Origin: Protula sp. h YS-2021
Lineage: Eukaryota > Annelida > Polychaeta > Sabellida > Serpulidae
NCBI GenBank assembly: GCA_949752745.1
Contig: OX457027.1
Span: forward strand, 61,548,329-61,612,328
Reading direction: 5' to 3'
DNA: 64,000 nucleotides
Positions within the stretch are counted from its first letter, which is position 1, and each line of letters begins with the position of its first letter. Below are positions 1 to 10,900 of the stretch, piece after piece. Below the pieces are notes generated by a model. The model was given only the letters and a program-made list of their open reading frames with translations, searched no databases and was not told the DNA's origin. The position numbers and the translations under genes are program-made.

Positions 1-469
1 CCACATGTGAGTTAACACAGCATTTTTTAAATTAACATTTTACACGCTTTCAGTCTGGAAAATAAATGACCATGCACACTGTAAAACAACATGAAATATT
101 TAAAAACTGCTAGCATCATATCATCCCACACAATACTTCTTGTGTGCAAACAAAATGCGCATTACTGGGGATTAGTAGAGTACACAATGTAAAACATCAA
201 AAGCCAATGTGTTGCATAACACTCAGGCAAGTGTCAATGTATGTAAAATTTGTTGCGATTTATTGCGGCCTGCCAAATGCATTTTGCGACACGCAGGACG
301 CGTTTTGTTTCATTTTTCTGCAACAAAATGCATTTATTTTTTAAAATTTATTGCGACTTATTTTTGCGTTTGTCGCAAGCGTATCTGTAATAAATAAAAA
401 ACCACCAAAACTGTTTCACAGATTGCCTGATTGTATTTGCCATATTGTGTAATGAAGACTTGCAATTTC

Positions 470-576
470 AGCCTTTTCACGAAATGGCTAAAATGTTTTG
501 CCCTTTCATGAAACGGCAAAAGATTTCAGGCATTTCACGAAACGGCTAAAACGATTTGCCATTTCCTGAAATGGCG
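470..576. repeat. Palindromic minisatellite (TTTCACGAAACGGC type)
   Basis: Four alternating copies of a unit like TTTCACGAAACGGCTAAAA occur within about 105 bp. Several half-units are in inverted orientation, so the block can fold on itself. It has no coding potential. It may be the inside of a small transposon, but flanking termini are not clear. Confidence 0.5.
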
Positions 577-671
577 GATTTCACTCATTGACTGTAAAAT
601 ATATATATACTAAGACTAAACTATATTAAGAGAACTAAAATAACATTACCAAATTAATGCATTGTTACAAA

Positions 672-770
672 TAGTAAAAAAAAACCGAACCGAAACCCTG
701 ATTGGGCTTTTCGGTTCGAACCGAACCGAAGCCTTTTCTCGGTTCTCGGTTTTCCGTACGAACCGTCACA
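672..770. repeat. CCGAACCGAA-rich inverted repeat
   Basis: Runs of ACCGAACCGAAACC, then TTCGGTTCGAACCGAACCGA, then TCTCGGTTCTCGGTT form overlapping direct and inverted copies of a six-base CGGTTC core. It looks like the terminal part of a MITE. The family was not identified. Confidence 0.45.
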
Positions 771-1690
771 TCTCTAACTCTGATTCATTTATCTGACCGA
801 TTTCAAAGTTTACTTCTGGCATAAAAGTAAAGTGTGTACATAGGGTTGAAATGCGCCAAAAATTAAGGCCCCACAGTGTACCTAAGGGTTTGGAAAGGGG
901 TTTGCCCTACCCTTGCAATGAAATCTCCCGATAGAGAATTCCCTAATAGCTTCAGTTCAGTTGTTTTTTCCGCATGCAGAGACGAAAGCGCGAGATCGTT
1001 TATTCGCACTTTAGAATTTACAGAAAAATTTATATGTTTGGAGTGCAACATGGTGTGCTAAACACACAAAGAAATGAAGGGAAAAAGGCTGAGAATGAAC
1101 AAAAAGACAGAAAAGGCACTTTTAGGGTAACAAAATAGCGGCCAAAAGAGTAAAACTAACGAATTATTCCAACCAATATACGAGTACGATGTTATTTAAG
1201 TTAGAGATGACTCGGAGCTACGGGTACAAGACATAGTCCCAGATGACCCTTGTGGTCTTCCTGAACTACCTCCCAAATTCTTATTTTCTGATAACTTCAG
1301 TCTCTTATTTACTGATAGTTTATGTTCTGATAGCTTCAGTTTTCCGAACTAGGAAGACAGAAAGGGTCCACTGGGACTACAAAACAGTGGGATCAAACGA
1401 GTACTTACAGCTGTATACGAGTAAATATCACTATGTGCTACAAAAACCGTAGGGAACCTATATGGCAGTGAGCTAATATATAACGAAACATAGTAAATCA
1501 ATCCATAATGTTACTTACCTGTTAATTCTGGCAAACTGTGAGCTTTACTTAAAATTCAGGAAATGGACTGGTTTATTTACATTGTTTGAAGCTCCACCTG
1601 GCGATTCGAGGCAAATGACTAAGTATTTGCAATGGTGTCATCAAAACTTTGCATGCAAAATGTTACACCGGCAAGCGTCGTCAATAAACT

Positions 1691-2166
1691 CTGGAGTGAT
1701 ATTCTGCTCTGTCTTTATATTTAAGGACGTCCTTATTCTTGAGATTAGATGGTTCATCCTTAATTTTTATCCTTATTTTTAAAAGACTTTGTTAAGTTTG
1801 AGGATAGAGCACAGGGCATAAAATTCACAGGGTCCCGGGGTCCCGGGGTCCCGGTAACCCCTGGAATTTGACCCTGGGGTCCCGCAGGACGGTGTTCTCT
1901 TGCAGCTTTTCAGTATAACCGCTAAGATCGAAAATTATTGATTTTTAATTGTTTAATGTAACATGATTCAGTGTTTCTTTTTTGTTGTTAGAAGTATTAA
2001 TTTTGTGATATGCATCATATCACTAATCGCGTTTATTTTTTTTTGTTGCAATAAAATTGATTTTATAGAATTTAACTTTTGTCCTGGAGCAGAATAGCTT
2101 TTTCATCCTTATTTTTTAAAATAAGGACATCCTTAAAAATAAGGAGCAGAATACCACTGCTGGAGT
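1691..2166. mobile_element. MITE-like element with about 55-bp inverted ends
   Basis: The left end at 1691 (TGATATTCTGCTCTG, then TTAAGGACGTCCTTATT) is repeated in reverse complement near 2100-2166 (AATAAGGACATCCTTAA, then GGAGCAGAATACCAC). The ends are imperfect but clearly related, about 475 bp apart, with no coding sequence between. It carries a short GGGTCCCG direct repeat inside. The superfamily is unknown. Confidence 0.55.
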
Positions 2167-2464
2167 GGTTTGTGGGAACCATTTTAGCAATTTTATCCCT
2201 TCTGACAAAACTGATGTGTTCACTAGCTACATTCTCGAACATCTTACAAAAAAGCAGAAGCATTTTATGTACAACTAGATCAACATTTGATATAAAATAT
2301 TACGGCACTTATAGACACAGGAAAGTTAATGTGAAAGAGATTGCATAGTGAATAATGTTAGCGTAAGAAAGACAGAACCAAGGGGAAGAAGACAGAAACT
2401 TTAGATATGAACAAATGAAAATGGAAACTAGACAGACAGCTTTTGCTACCGAGTAGCAAAAATT

Positions 2465-2650
2465 ACACTGGGGGGTCACAAAAAATACGATTTTGAACTC
2501 TTAACCTCTTACATATCGTGTTTTAGGCCCAAAGGGTCGCAAATAAGCTCAAAGTCGTTCTATCTCCAATCATTTTCGAGATACTGGTCTACTTTCGGTT
2601 TCTGACAGTGACCATCGAGGAGGATGTCACTCGTTCTCTAAGGTCATGAT
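2465..2650 (+). repeat. Decayed fragment of the 139-bp AAGGTCA repeat family
   Basis: It shares ordered blocks with the array at 48900-49560: GGCCCAAAGGGTCG, AGCTCAAAGTCG, TCTATCTC, TTTTCGAGATACTGGTC, then GACAGTGACCAT. About one and a third diverged monomers are present with no terminal hairpins. Confidence 0.6.
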
Positions 2651-3599
2651 TAAAAAATGCGGATTTTCTGGCGTCTAATAACCCTGTATCAGTGAGCTAG
2701 ATTTCATCATTCTTTAGCAATTGGGTAACATAGGCATCAGAGATGCAAAGCCCTCAGCCATGGGGAACATACTTGAAAAAAAAAAACAGTAAAACTGGAG
2801 AGGACCACTTGCAAGTTTCGTGGCCCTATGGCCCGTGGTGTCAGCTGAGTAGATGACACAAAAAATCCGTTCACTGTCAAGAAAAAAAAGATACCAACAG
2901 CTGCTCGCACATATTCAGAAACACCTAACAAGCCAAAGGCTTGTCAAGTGTTAATAATCATTGCGTCATAAATATAAATGACGCGTGTAACTAAACCTAG
3001 GAAGAAAAGTCTACAGTTTTCCAATTAGCGTTAAAAAAGCAATTACTCAATTTGGCCGACTCAGTACTGTTAACCTGTGATTCTTTGACTCTATGATCTA
3101 GCCATCTACTTCTTACTTATATTATGTTGGTGGGGTTTAGGTGTTGTATTATTTCAGTTTGGTAAATTACAGCCCATCTTGGTGTTATCTACTTCGAAAA
3201 TTTTAATGAGCGTTGACGTTTATGTTGTACTTTATTCTGAAATTGCTATTTACTATACTTTTAGTGGATTCATCAATTGATTTGTTGTTTGTGGCGCATT
3301 AGGATCGCATATAGCAAGAGCGAATAGTAATAAGTGATGAATTCGTTGGATGTTGGCTTCAATCTGTGCCTATAAATATGAACGTGACGGTGGTGTGAAT
3401 AGCCGTTTCGGAAATGTAACTGGCGTTAATTAACAAAGTTTTTTTTTTGGTATATATCTTTATTGCATTGGATATATTGTTTACTACATATATAAATGTA
3501 ATAATACACGTTGAATTCTGTTGAATTATTTATGCCAAGTCAAGAACATTGCATGTATAAATAACAACCTATATTTTCGCTCACAACCACTTTTTCGTC

Positions 3600-4205
3600 A
3601 CAGCCTCTGGCCACATTCTTTTGGACCTCTCAGAAAACTGAGAATCCACGCTCCAAACAGACCAGAGAAGCTCCAAATACACCGTCCAAAAGAACACGTC
3701 TCAAAAAATCGAGAAATAAAAAACATAAATCTAGTTATTTTGTGCTTATTTCAGATAAATATGTAGTTCATATGCCCAGAAATATATCCTGTGACAATTG
3801 TTTGTTGGGGCATTGATTTAAATGTGACCTGTTTTACCCAATAACATCTCCACCACTTCAGCAGTACCAACGGTGTTACAGATTCGACCTCAACGTATAG
3901 TAATTGAGGTTAAACCTTTGGGTCCTCTTGTATTTCACTATACCTAGTGCAATCACGTATAAAATCTTCCTTCGAATAAATTTCTACTATTAAATGTTTA
4001 TAATTTAAATACATTTTGGCAAATAAGTTGTTGAAATGCCTTTGTTTACATTTCCGCCATCTTATATCTGACCTTCTCGAGAGAAATTTTCCGAGACAAA
4101 AACTGTCTCTAGATAACGAGAAATTATCCAAAAGAACACCTATCGATTTTTCGAGAGCCTCTTGATTTTTCGAGACGGTCCAAGAGAATGTGGCCTCTGA
4201 TTGAA
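3600..4205. mobile_element. Possible non-autonomous element with inverted ends
   Basis: The sequence around 3601-3640 (CCTCTGGCCACATTCTTTTG) recurs in reverse complement near 4165-4202 (AGAGAATGTGGCCTCTG). A second shared block (CAAAAGAACAC) lies inside both ends. The 600-bp stretch has no recognised protein. A 136-codon open frame on the minus strand (3910-4320) runs across it but resembles nothing I know. Confidence 0.4.
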
Positions 4206-4911
4206 ATCCGACCTCGGATGTTTTGTTTTCTGATAGGTGATAAACAGGAAGATTGAAAAAGACACTCGCGGACACATGTTGGTTTTCGGGGAATTTTTTA
4301 AAAGTAAAATAACGGTTCATTTATAAAGTAGTCCTACAAGGGAGAGGAGATAGAATCGGCTACTCGTAGAGTATGAGTAGATCGTAATTGGTGACAACAA
4401 AATGCTAAATTCCAACTCCACTAAGTAAGCCAGCTGCAAGTTTTGGAACCCCGTCGACTTAAATATACATCATTTTGTGATATTTGACAAATAGGGCCTA
4501 TAGGGAGTCCGTCCCTCCTTCTGTCCGCCATCGCTTTATACCCCTATGAATTGGGGGGGGGGGGGGAGGGCAGATGGGCCCTTTCTTGTGTTTCACAAAT
4601 ACTTACTTGTCGTTATAAAACAGCTGACCTCTGAGGAGATCATTCTGTTAAATATAAACTAAGAGCGGATGGATATTCCTTTCTATCTAGCCGTACAGTG
4701 CATCGATCAGTTTTGAGTATTCTCTCACATTGGTGAAAAAGATCAATATGATTGACCAAGTCACTTAAATCTATATTTTAGTGACTTTTTAAAAAGTGAT
4801 TCCTCTCCTTTATGAGTACTATTTTGCGCGGAATCCCCAGTGGGTCTGCAGAGTAAAAGGTGTTATACACAACAAACCGAACCGCCGTAGAGGTCGGCTG
4901 TTGGACAACAA

Positions 4912-5972
4912 CGGGAATTTATTTGCAAATAGGTATAAGTGGTTTCTGGCCTTTCCGCCTTTTTTTCTTCTCTTTTTTCCGTCACGGAGGTTTCCGGAAA
5001 ACTCTGTTTGACGTAGGGCGATGAAATTTGGCACAGAGATAGAGGGTGATGAGATGTAGTCAAATCCACAAATTTTGTTTACCTTGACCTTTAAGAGCTT
5101 TTTCTTCTCTTTTTTCCGCCACGGAGGTTTCCAGAAAACTCTTTTTTTACGGAGGACGATGAAATTTGGCACAGAGATAGAGGTTGATGAGATGTCAAAT
5201 CCTCAATTTTACACCTTGACCTTTGAGGTCAAGGTCAAATTGAAATCAAAGTATTTTTTTTAACTCAAAGTGATTTCCAGAAAACTCCTGCTACAGGGTT
5301 TGTCGCAGAAAGACTGCATTTGGCAGAGACATAGAGGGTAATAGAACTCAGGTATCTCAGAGGTCAAAATATTTTTTTAAACGCCTATTAATCACGAAAA
5401 GTAGCCACAAAGGTGCTCAAATCCCAGTTTGAACACATAAAACGTACTCAGTACTGGTCGAACTTTCATCCTTAAGGTTAAAGGTCACGTGACCTCACTT
5501 GCTGTTAACAATAGACCGACTTATCTGGAAAACGGCTAGAAATAGAGCGATTTCGAGCTCATTTTCGACCCTAAACAACGCCATATAAGAGGTACCTCGG
5601 TGATCTTGACCTTCTCGGTCACGGTCAAGGTAAAAAACCGGAAGTTGACTTTTATCTCGAAGACGGTTAGAGATAGAGCGATTTTGAGCTCATTTTCAGC
5701 TCTTTAGGCCTAAAAACGTTACATAGGAGGTAGCTCGCTGACCTTGACCTTCTGGGTCACTGTAAAGGTTAAAAATCGGAAGTTGACTTTTAACTCGAAT
5801 CCATTAGAGATAGAGGGATTTTGGGTTCATTTTGAACCTGTTGGATCAAAGCAGTGATTAAGATGGGGCTACTGCGTGACTTTGAGGTTTTAAGTCATAA
5901 TTTACTACTAATGTTTTCTTAAATGGTTTCTGCAAGTGGGCCAATTCTGCTATGTAGCGGAATTCTGTCAAG
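4912..5972 (-). mobile_element. Hairpin-ended non-autonomous element, reversed copy
   Basis: It is the reverse orientation of the element at 48658-50139. The order is ATTTGCAAATAGGTATAAG (end hairpin half), CCGTCACGGAGGTTTCC, GATGAAATTTGGCACAGAGAT (twice), two to three monomers containing GAGGTACCTCGGTGA, and finally TTCTGCAAGTGGGCC with TAGCGGAATTCTGTCAAG near 5972. No protein is encoded. The architecture (terminal hairpins with tandem monomers between) resembles non-autonomous Helitron/Helentron-type mosaic elements known in bivalves. Confidence 0.7.
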
Positions 5973-6382
5973 TTTTACATAGACGTGTTCTATAATATTT
6001 TTGACTTTGGCAATCTCCACAACATTGCACGGTGTAAAACAACCACCAAATCAGATTATAAGACCTTTAGAAGAACAGAAATAACTGAAAATTTGGGGAT
6101 TTTTCGTTTAGAAGGGAGAACAAGTAGAATTGTTTACAATACGAGTTTTGAAACACAGAAAATGTTCGTTTTTATTTCACCAATTTGGACCCACTGTAGC
6201 CATTCGTTCTCCTCCCCCTCAGAGAATTTTTTGACATACTGATTGGAAAATAGCAAGCGCGGGATTCCCCAGTTTTAACCAATTTATTGTTGTATTTTAC
6301 TCATTTAAAAAATCGTTACGCACCAACCAATAAGTATTTCGCAGCAACTTTTTCTGGTATAATCCAACCTGTTACGATTATT

Positions 6383-7130
6383 ATATGTCTCCCCCTCGGG
6401 GAGGCATATATTGTTTTTGGTCCGTCCGTATGTCGAGCCGTCCGTATGTCCGTCAGCAGCTATTTCTCAGTAACGAGGCAGCAGATTGCAACCAAGTTTT
6501 ACACATGTTGCCCATAACCTACAGATAATGCCCATATATTTATTTCTCATATTCGACTATTTTTCCATTTTTTGGCTATTCTTTAAAAAAAAAATTGACT
6601 TAAACATTTCGCAATGTATCTTCGTCTGTCAGTAGCGATTTCTCAACAGAGAGGGGGCTGATTGCAACCAAATTTTTAACACCTGTCGCCTATAACCTAC
6701 AGAGAATGTCCATATATTTATTTTTCATATCCGACCATTTTTCGATTTTTGGCGAATTTTTTTTATTTTTCACTTCAACATTTAGCAATGTATCTTCGTC
6801 TGTCAGCAGCGATTTCTCAATAACGAGGCAACCGATTGCAACCAAATTTTACACACGTGTTGCTTATAACCTATAAATAATGCCCTTGTATTTAATTTTC
6901 ATATCCGACGATTTTTCAATTTTTGGCAATTTTTAAAATTTTTGAACATTTCGGAATGTATCTTCGTCTGTCAGCAGCGAATTCTCAATAACGAGCAAGA
7001 CGATCCCAAACAATTTTACACACGGGTTGCCTACGACATAGAAATAATGTCCATATATTTTCCGTATATCCGGCTATTTTTCGAATTTTGGCGATTTTTT
7101 TTTAGATTTGTTACATAATGTAGAATTGTT
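6383..7130. repeat. About 170-bp tandem repeat, four units, with palindromic head
   Basis: It begins with the palindrome TATATGTCTCCCCCTCGGGG...CATATA at 6383-6410 and a CCGTCCGTATGTC tract. Four units follow, with GTATCTTCGTCTGTCAG or a variant near 6442, 6616, 6790 and 6958. Each unit carries GATTGCAACCAAATTTTACAC and ATTTTTCGATTTTTGGC. It is noncoding and probably the core of a mosaic transposable element. Confidence 0.7.
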
Positions 7131-7375
7131 TCAAGCTAGAAGCGTGTCCCTTTGACAGACTGTGGCGCTGGGGGATACATATCCGTTTTTGAGCTTTAGC
7201 AAAAACAAAGACTTTCTAGTTTTACAACCATAACTTTTATTTATTGGCTGCACATGCACCGCGGCACTGCTTTTGTTTTTACTCCGTACCAAGAATGGAT
7301 TTGTGTTTTTGTTCCAACGAGAAATGGAATTGCGGTCCGAGACACCCTACTGGCGTAATATATATTTTTTTATAT

Positions 7376-7741
7376 CAGGGTTCGACCTTAAGTCTTTTGA
7401 CTTTGTGACGTTTTTCGCCACCAACGTTTTGTTCTTGTGGCCAAATTGAGTTGACCCGTTGCGAAAGCGGCCAACTGGCAACAACATGAAAACAACAAGT
7501 CAAATAAGCGCTGCAGTGTTTATTATCAATAAACTGGTATTAACCTAACCAACCTGACAGACCGCCTTTTTGCCAATTAACAATGTTATTTATGAAAAGA
7601 AAATTGTTTAAACTTGTGAACTGTGTTTTCCTCTGATTTTCTGGTGGCAAAATTTCGCCACCAAGATTTTTTCTGGTGGCAAAATGTCAAAACTTGGTGG
7701 CAAATCGCCACCCACCGCACCACCGCTAATTTCGAACCCTG
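7376..7741. mobile_element. hAT-like MITE, 366 bp
   Basis: The inverted ends are CAGGGTTCGA at 7376 and TCGAACCCTG at 7741. CAGGG-type termini are typical of the hAT superfamily. The interior has repeated inverted GGTGGCAAAATTTCGCCACC blocks and no transposase. The right end runs directly into the (TA)n tract before ZFP64 exon 1, so the expected 8-bp duplication cannot be read there. Confidence 0.6.

Positions 7742-7820
<79 letters not shown>
7742..7820. repeat. (TA)n dinucleotide tract
   Basis: About 78 bp of nearly pure TA with one G interruption. It ends 11 bp before the ATG of ZFP64 exon 1. It accounts for the Ile-Tyr-rich open frames seen here in several registers, which are artefacts. 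Confidence 0.95.
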
Positions 7821-7821
<1 letters not shown>

Positions 7822-7830
7822 AGCGATAAG

Positions 7831-7982
7831 ATGTCGGACGACATACATATTTGTGGACGATGTCGGAAAGAGTACAGGGATATAGAAAGTTTTCTTGCCC
7901 ATAAGAATGCCTGCAATGCAGAGTCAAGTGAAGCATGCTTGACAGTTCATTCACAATATGTGAGCTATGCGGACACTAGTGG
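7831..7982 (+). CDS. ZFP64: ZFP64 exon 1: N-terminal C2HC finger
   Basis: Encodes residues 1-50 plus two bases of codon 51. It opens MSDDIHICG and continues as an atypical finger with Cys8, Cys11, His24 and Cys28 (spacing 2-12-3), the hallmark N-terminal module of ZFP64. The donor is GG|GTATGT at 7983. The ATG lies 11 bp after a long TA tract. Whether this is the true first coding exon, or an internal exon spliced at the AG at 7829-7830, cannot be settled here. The vertebrate protein has about 30 residues before this motif. Confidence 0.85.
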
Positions 7983-10900
7983 GTATGTATGCTTGTTCAG
8001 AATGGTTTTTTGACAGTGGTGCTTGGTGGGAGGTTATTGGGGGGTAGGCTTGAAGAATCGCAAGCCAGGCTAGGTAGACGAACCTCACCTTAACCTATTT
8101 GCTGTAAAACAGAAGTTGCAACTGTGTAAAATAAAAAAACTGAAATTATGTCTTAATTCATTTGGATGTAATTTTTTTTCTAACACTGCAGAATATTGAT
8201 TAACTTTAATTAATGGAGGAAATTTAAAAGAGTGAGAATTCATAGTCAATGAAATTGCAGTGGCACATTGTATAGAAGTTAAGAATAAATGGAGAGTTCC
8301 ATATTTAAATGATGTTATTTTTTTTTTAGAGAACAGCAAAGCAGTGTAGAAGGTGTGTATGTAGGCAGCAACGCTGGCCTCGTGACACCGGATGTGTACC
8401 AAGGACCACACTATACGTCCAGTACTCTGGGCTTCAGCACATCCCATAATGCACCAGTTGGACCCAGTCAAATAGTGTCCCCGTATACGGTTCTTGGGCA
8501 GTCAGGCCCCAGTGTGCTGGTGCAGCCCGAAATGATACTGCAGCCAATATCCACTGTTACTCAAGGTATAACTAACGAACCTCAAACCAAACGCCTTGAG
8601 CTAAATTAAAATGTATTTTGCATGGCAGATTACAGATTGCATGGTACCTGGTATCTCTCATATAACTAGATTCTGGGACAAAGCTTTGCATTTCTTTATA
8701 AAAGTTCAATGCAGGGTTCCACTTTTGGGGCATTTTTTACGAAATGACTCACTTTTTCGGAACCCACCTAGTTTTTTTGGACCCAACTGAGTCACACCTT
8801 CCTTTTTTGACTCACTTTCCTGAGAACGCAGCGCGAACCCTGAGTTCAGTATATGATTAAGTCTTTTGACTTATTTGTAGGTTTCGTTCCATTCGTTGTT
8901 AAGAATGGAAACATGATGTGTGTCAACGTACTTGATATGAGCAAAGTGAACCAGTCGCCTGGCCAAAGCACGTCATTTCAGGTCGCCAAACTTCCACCTG
9001 CTGTGTCAATTGTGCATGAAAACCCCGTGCCATCGAACAGAGGTATGTAAAACCGAAGGCAAAAAAAAAAAAGCAAAAAAACATAGATTAATGTGATGAT
9101 GGAAGAAGTTATGTAATTGTTTGGTACAGCTTGCGCAAAAGTTGCTGTTTCAGCTGAAATGTGGGGTTTTTGTCAGCGTTTACTATTATGATATTAGGCA
9201 TTGACGGAACTGGCGAAATTAAGTGACAAGGCATTCTTAAAATAATGGTTAAAAGGTACAGCTTAACTACATTTTCAGCCTCGGAAAGGGAATGAAAGTA
9301 GTTCGGTTTTCCCCAGGTGACGCGTATGAATCTTCGCAAGTGATTTTACCCATGGATGGCATGTCTGACCGCGTCACGCATAATGATGTTATGGCGGAAC
9401 ATTCCGAACCCATGACAGAAGAAAGAGCAGCCAACAGGAAGACCAATACTCTCATTAAAGTACAGAAAACAAGTAAGTACTATGTGCATAATGTGAGGTG
9501 CGTAGTACAGAAGAGCTGCTTCTTCATTAATGTGGTAACGCCGTTGAAAAAGTTCCCGATTTTGGGGGTATTCTGTGATCGATTTCTTTGTGTACAGTGT
9601 TTATTGTACAATTTATTGGATTATCGGCATCCTTTTAAACACACTTCAAGTTCTCCGCTGGCGATGACTTAACTTTTAAATGACATTTTGGCAATATCTT
9701 CTTTCAGTCACCTTCATCAGATCAATTACCTGTGAAAACGGTGAGACGTGGTTGAAAGAAAGTGTCTTCCTCATAACCAAACATCATAGTTTTTCGAATT
9801 CTCATTCGTTACTTTAAGTCCATAACCTAAGAAGAGTTTAAACTCTACTTTAAAAAAAAAGCATCTAACAGAAAAAAAACAGTTACATGACACTCACCTT
9901 GCAGATGTTAACTCTGGTCAAAACCAAATGGATATCTCTAGTGATGCGGATTGTTTACCAAGAGCTGTGGCAATTGAAAACGCCGGGACGTACGAGGGTC
10001 AGATATTGAGTGTGGAACCGACAGTAAAACAAGAAATCTTGATAAGACAAACCGAAGCGTGTGCGGAACAGTATGTGGAACAGGCGCTTGGTGAAGTTGA
10101 GACTGGACTAGTCCAAGTGGAAAACCAGCTCGAACCGGAAGTCGAAGGTGTTTGCACAAGAGAGCAAGCGATTGAAGGCCAGCAGTCGAATACAGCACAA
10201 TCCATCGAGGTAAGTAAATTTTATTGTTATATTTTGCACAGATTTAGCCCAATGTTGGAAAAAAACATTTTAAACTCTTTTTATGGCAGTCCGTATTGAT
10301 GAAAAGTATGTGCCATGGTATGTGCTATCGTAAGCACAATGGTACCCGTGGGCCCGTGAAAGGTACCATGGTATGTGCCATGGCATGTGTCATTGTGAGC
10401 ACAAGGGTACCTGTGGCCCTTCAGCGCTTCCGAACCATTGCACGCTCCTTTTTGAGCAATCATAAAAAAGTAAAAAATGCATCAACATACCCCTACGTCT
10501 CCCAACTGTGTAATTAGTTCTAATAATAAATGAGTAAATGAATGATAAAATACGGCCCAAGGTAAATTATGTGACTTAAAAGTGAACGTAATTTGAAAAA
10601 AGGGGACATAGATTTTTCTAGAAAATAAATAATACTGAACAACGTATCGTGATGTACTTTATTTTCAGTTTTAAAAATATGTCGTGATTCATGTTATATT
10701 TTTGAACTTAGTTAAACTAAAATTTGGTTATTTTTATTAATAGAATACTTCTCTGACCGAACCGATTCGATGTTGCCTCATTAGTATCATCTGGGCAATA
10801 AATCCTCCAAAAAGATGATTCTTACGCGAGTCGAAGCATTTCACGCTAATTCTATAATTTGCAAGATCCAAAACTAGGCTATTAATAGATAGCCTGACGG

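Larger units (their letters stand above)
1..7375. other. Upstream region, no gene recognised
   Basis: AT-rich DNA with short open frames only. A promoter or first exon of ZFP64 should lie here or further upstream, but I see no convincing CpG-rich or TATA promoter. Recognisable content is listed separately: minisatellite and inverted-repeat elements at 470-575, 670-765, 1691-2166, 3600-4200, 4912-5972 and 6383-7130. There is also a 14-nt G-run at 4553-4566 and a GGGTCCCG triplication at 1829-1855. Confidence 0.5.

Noticed and set aside
3910..4320. 136-codon minus-strand frame
   Set aside because: No family resemblance, no splice or promoter support, and it overlaps an inverted-end repeat.
7586..8013. 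Open frames with long Ile-Tyr repeats
   Set aside because: They read the TA tract; only the part from 7831 to 7982 on the + strand is real coding sequence.
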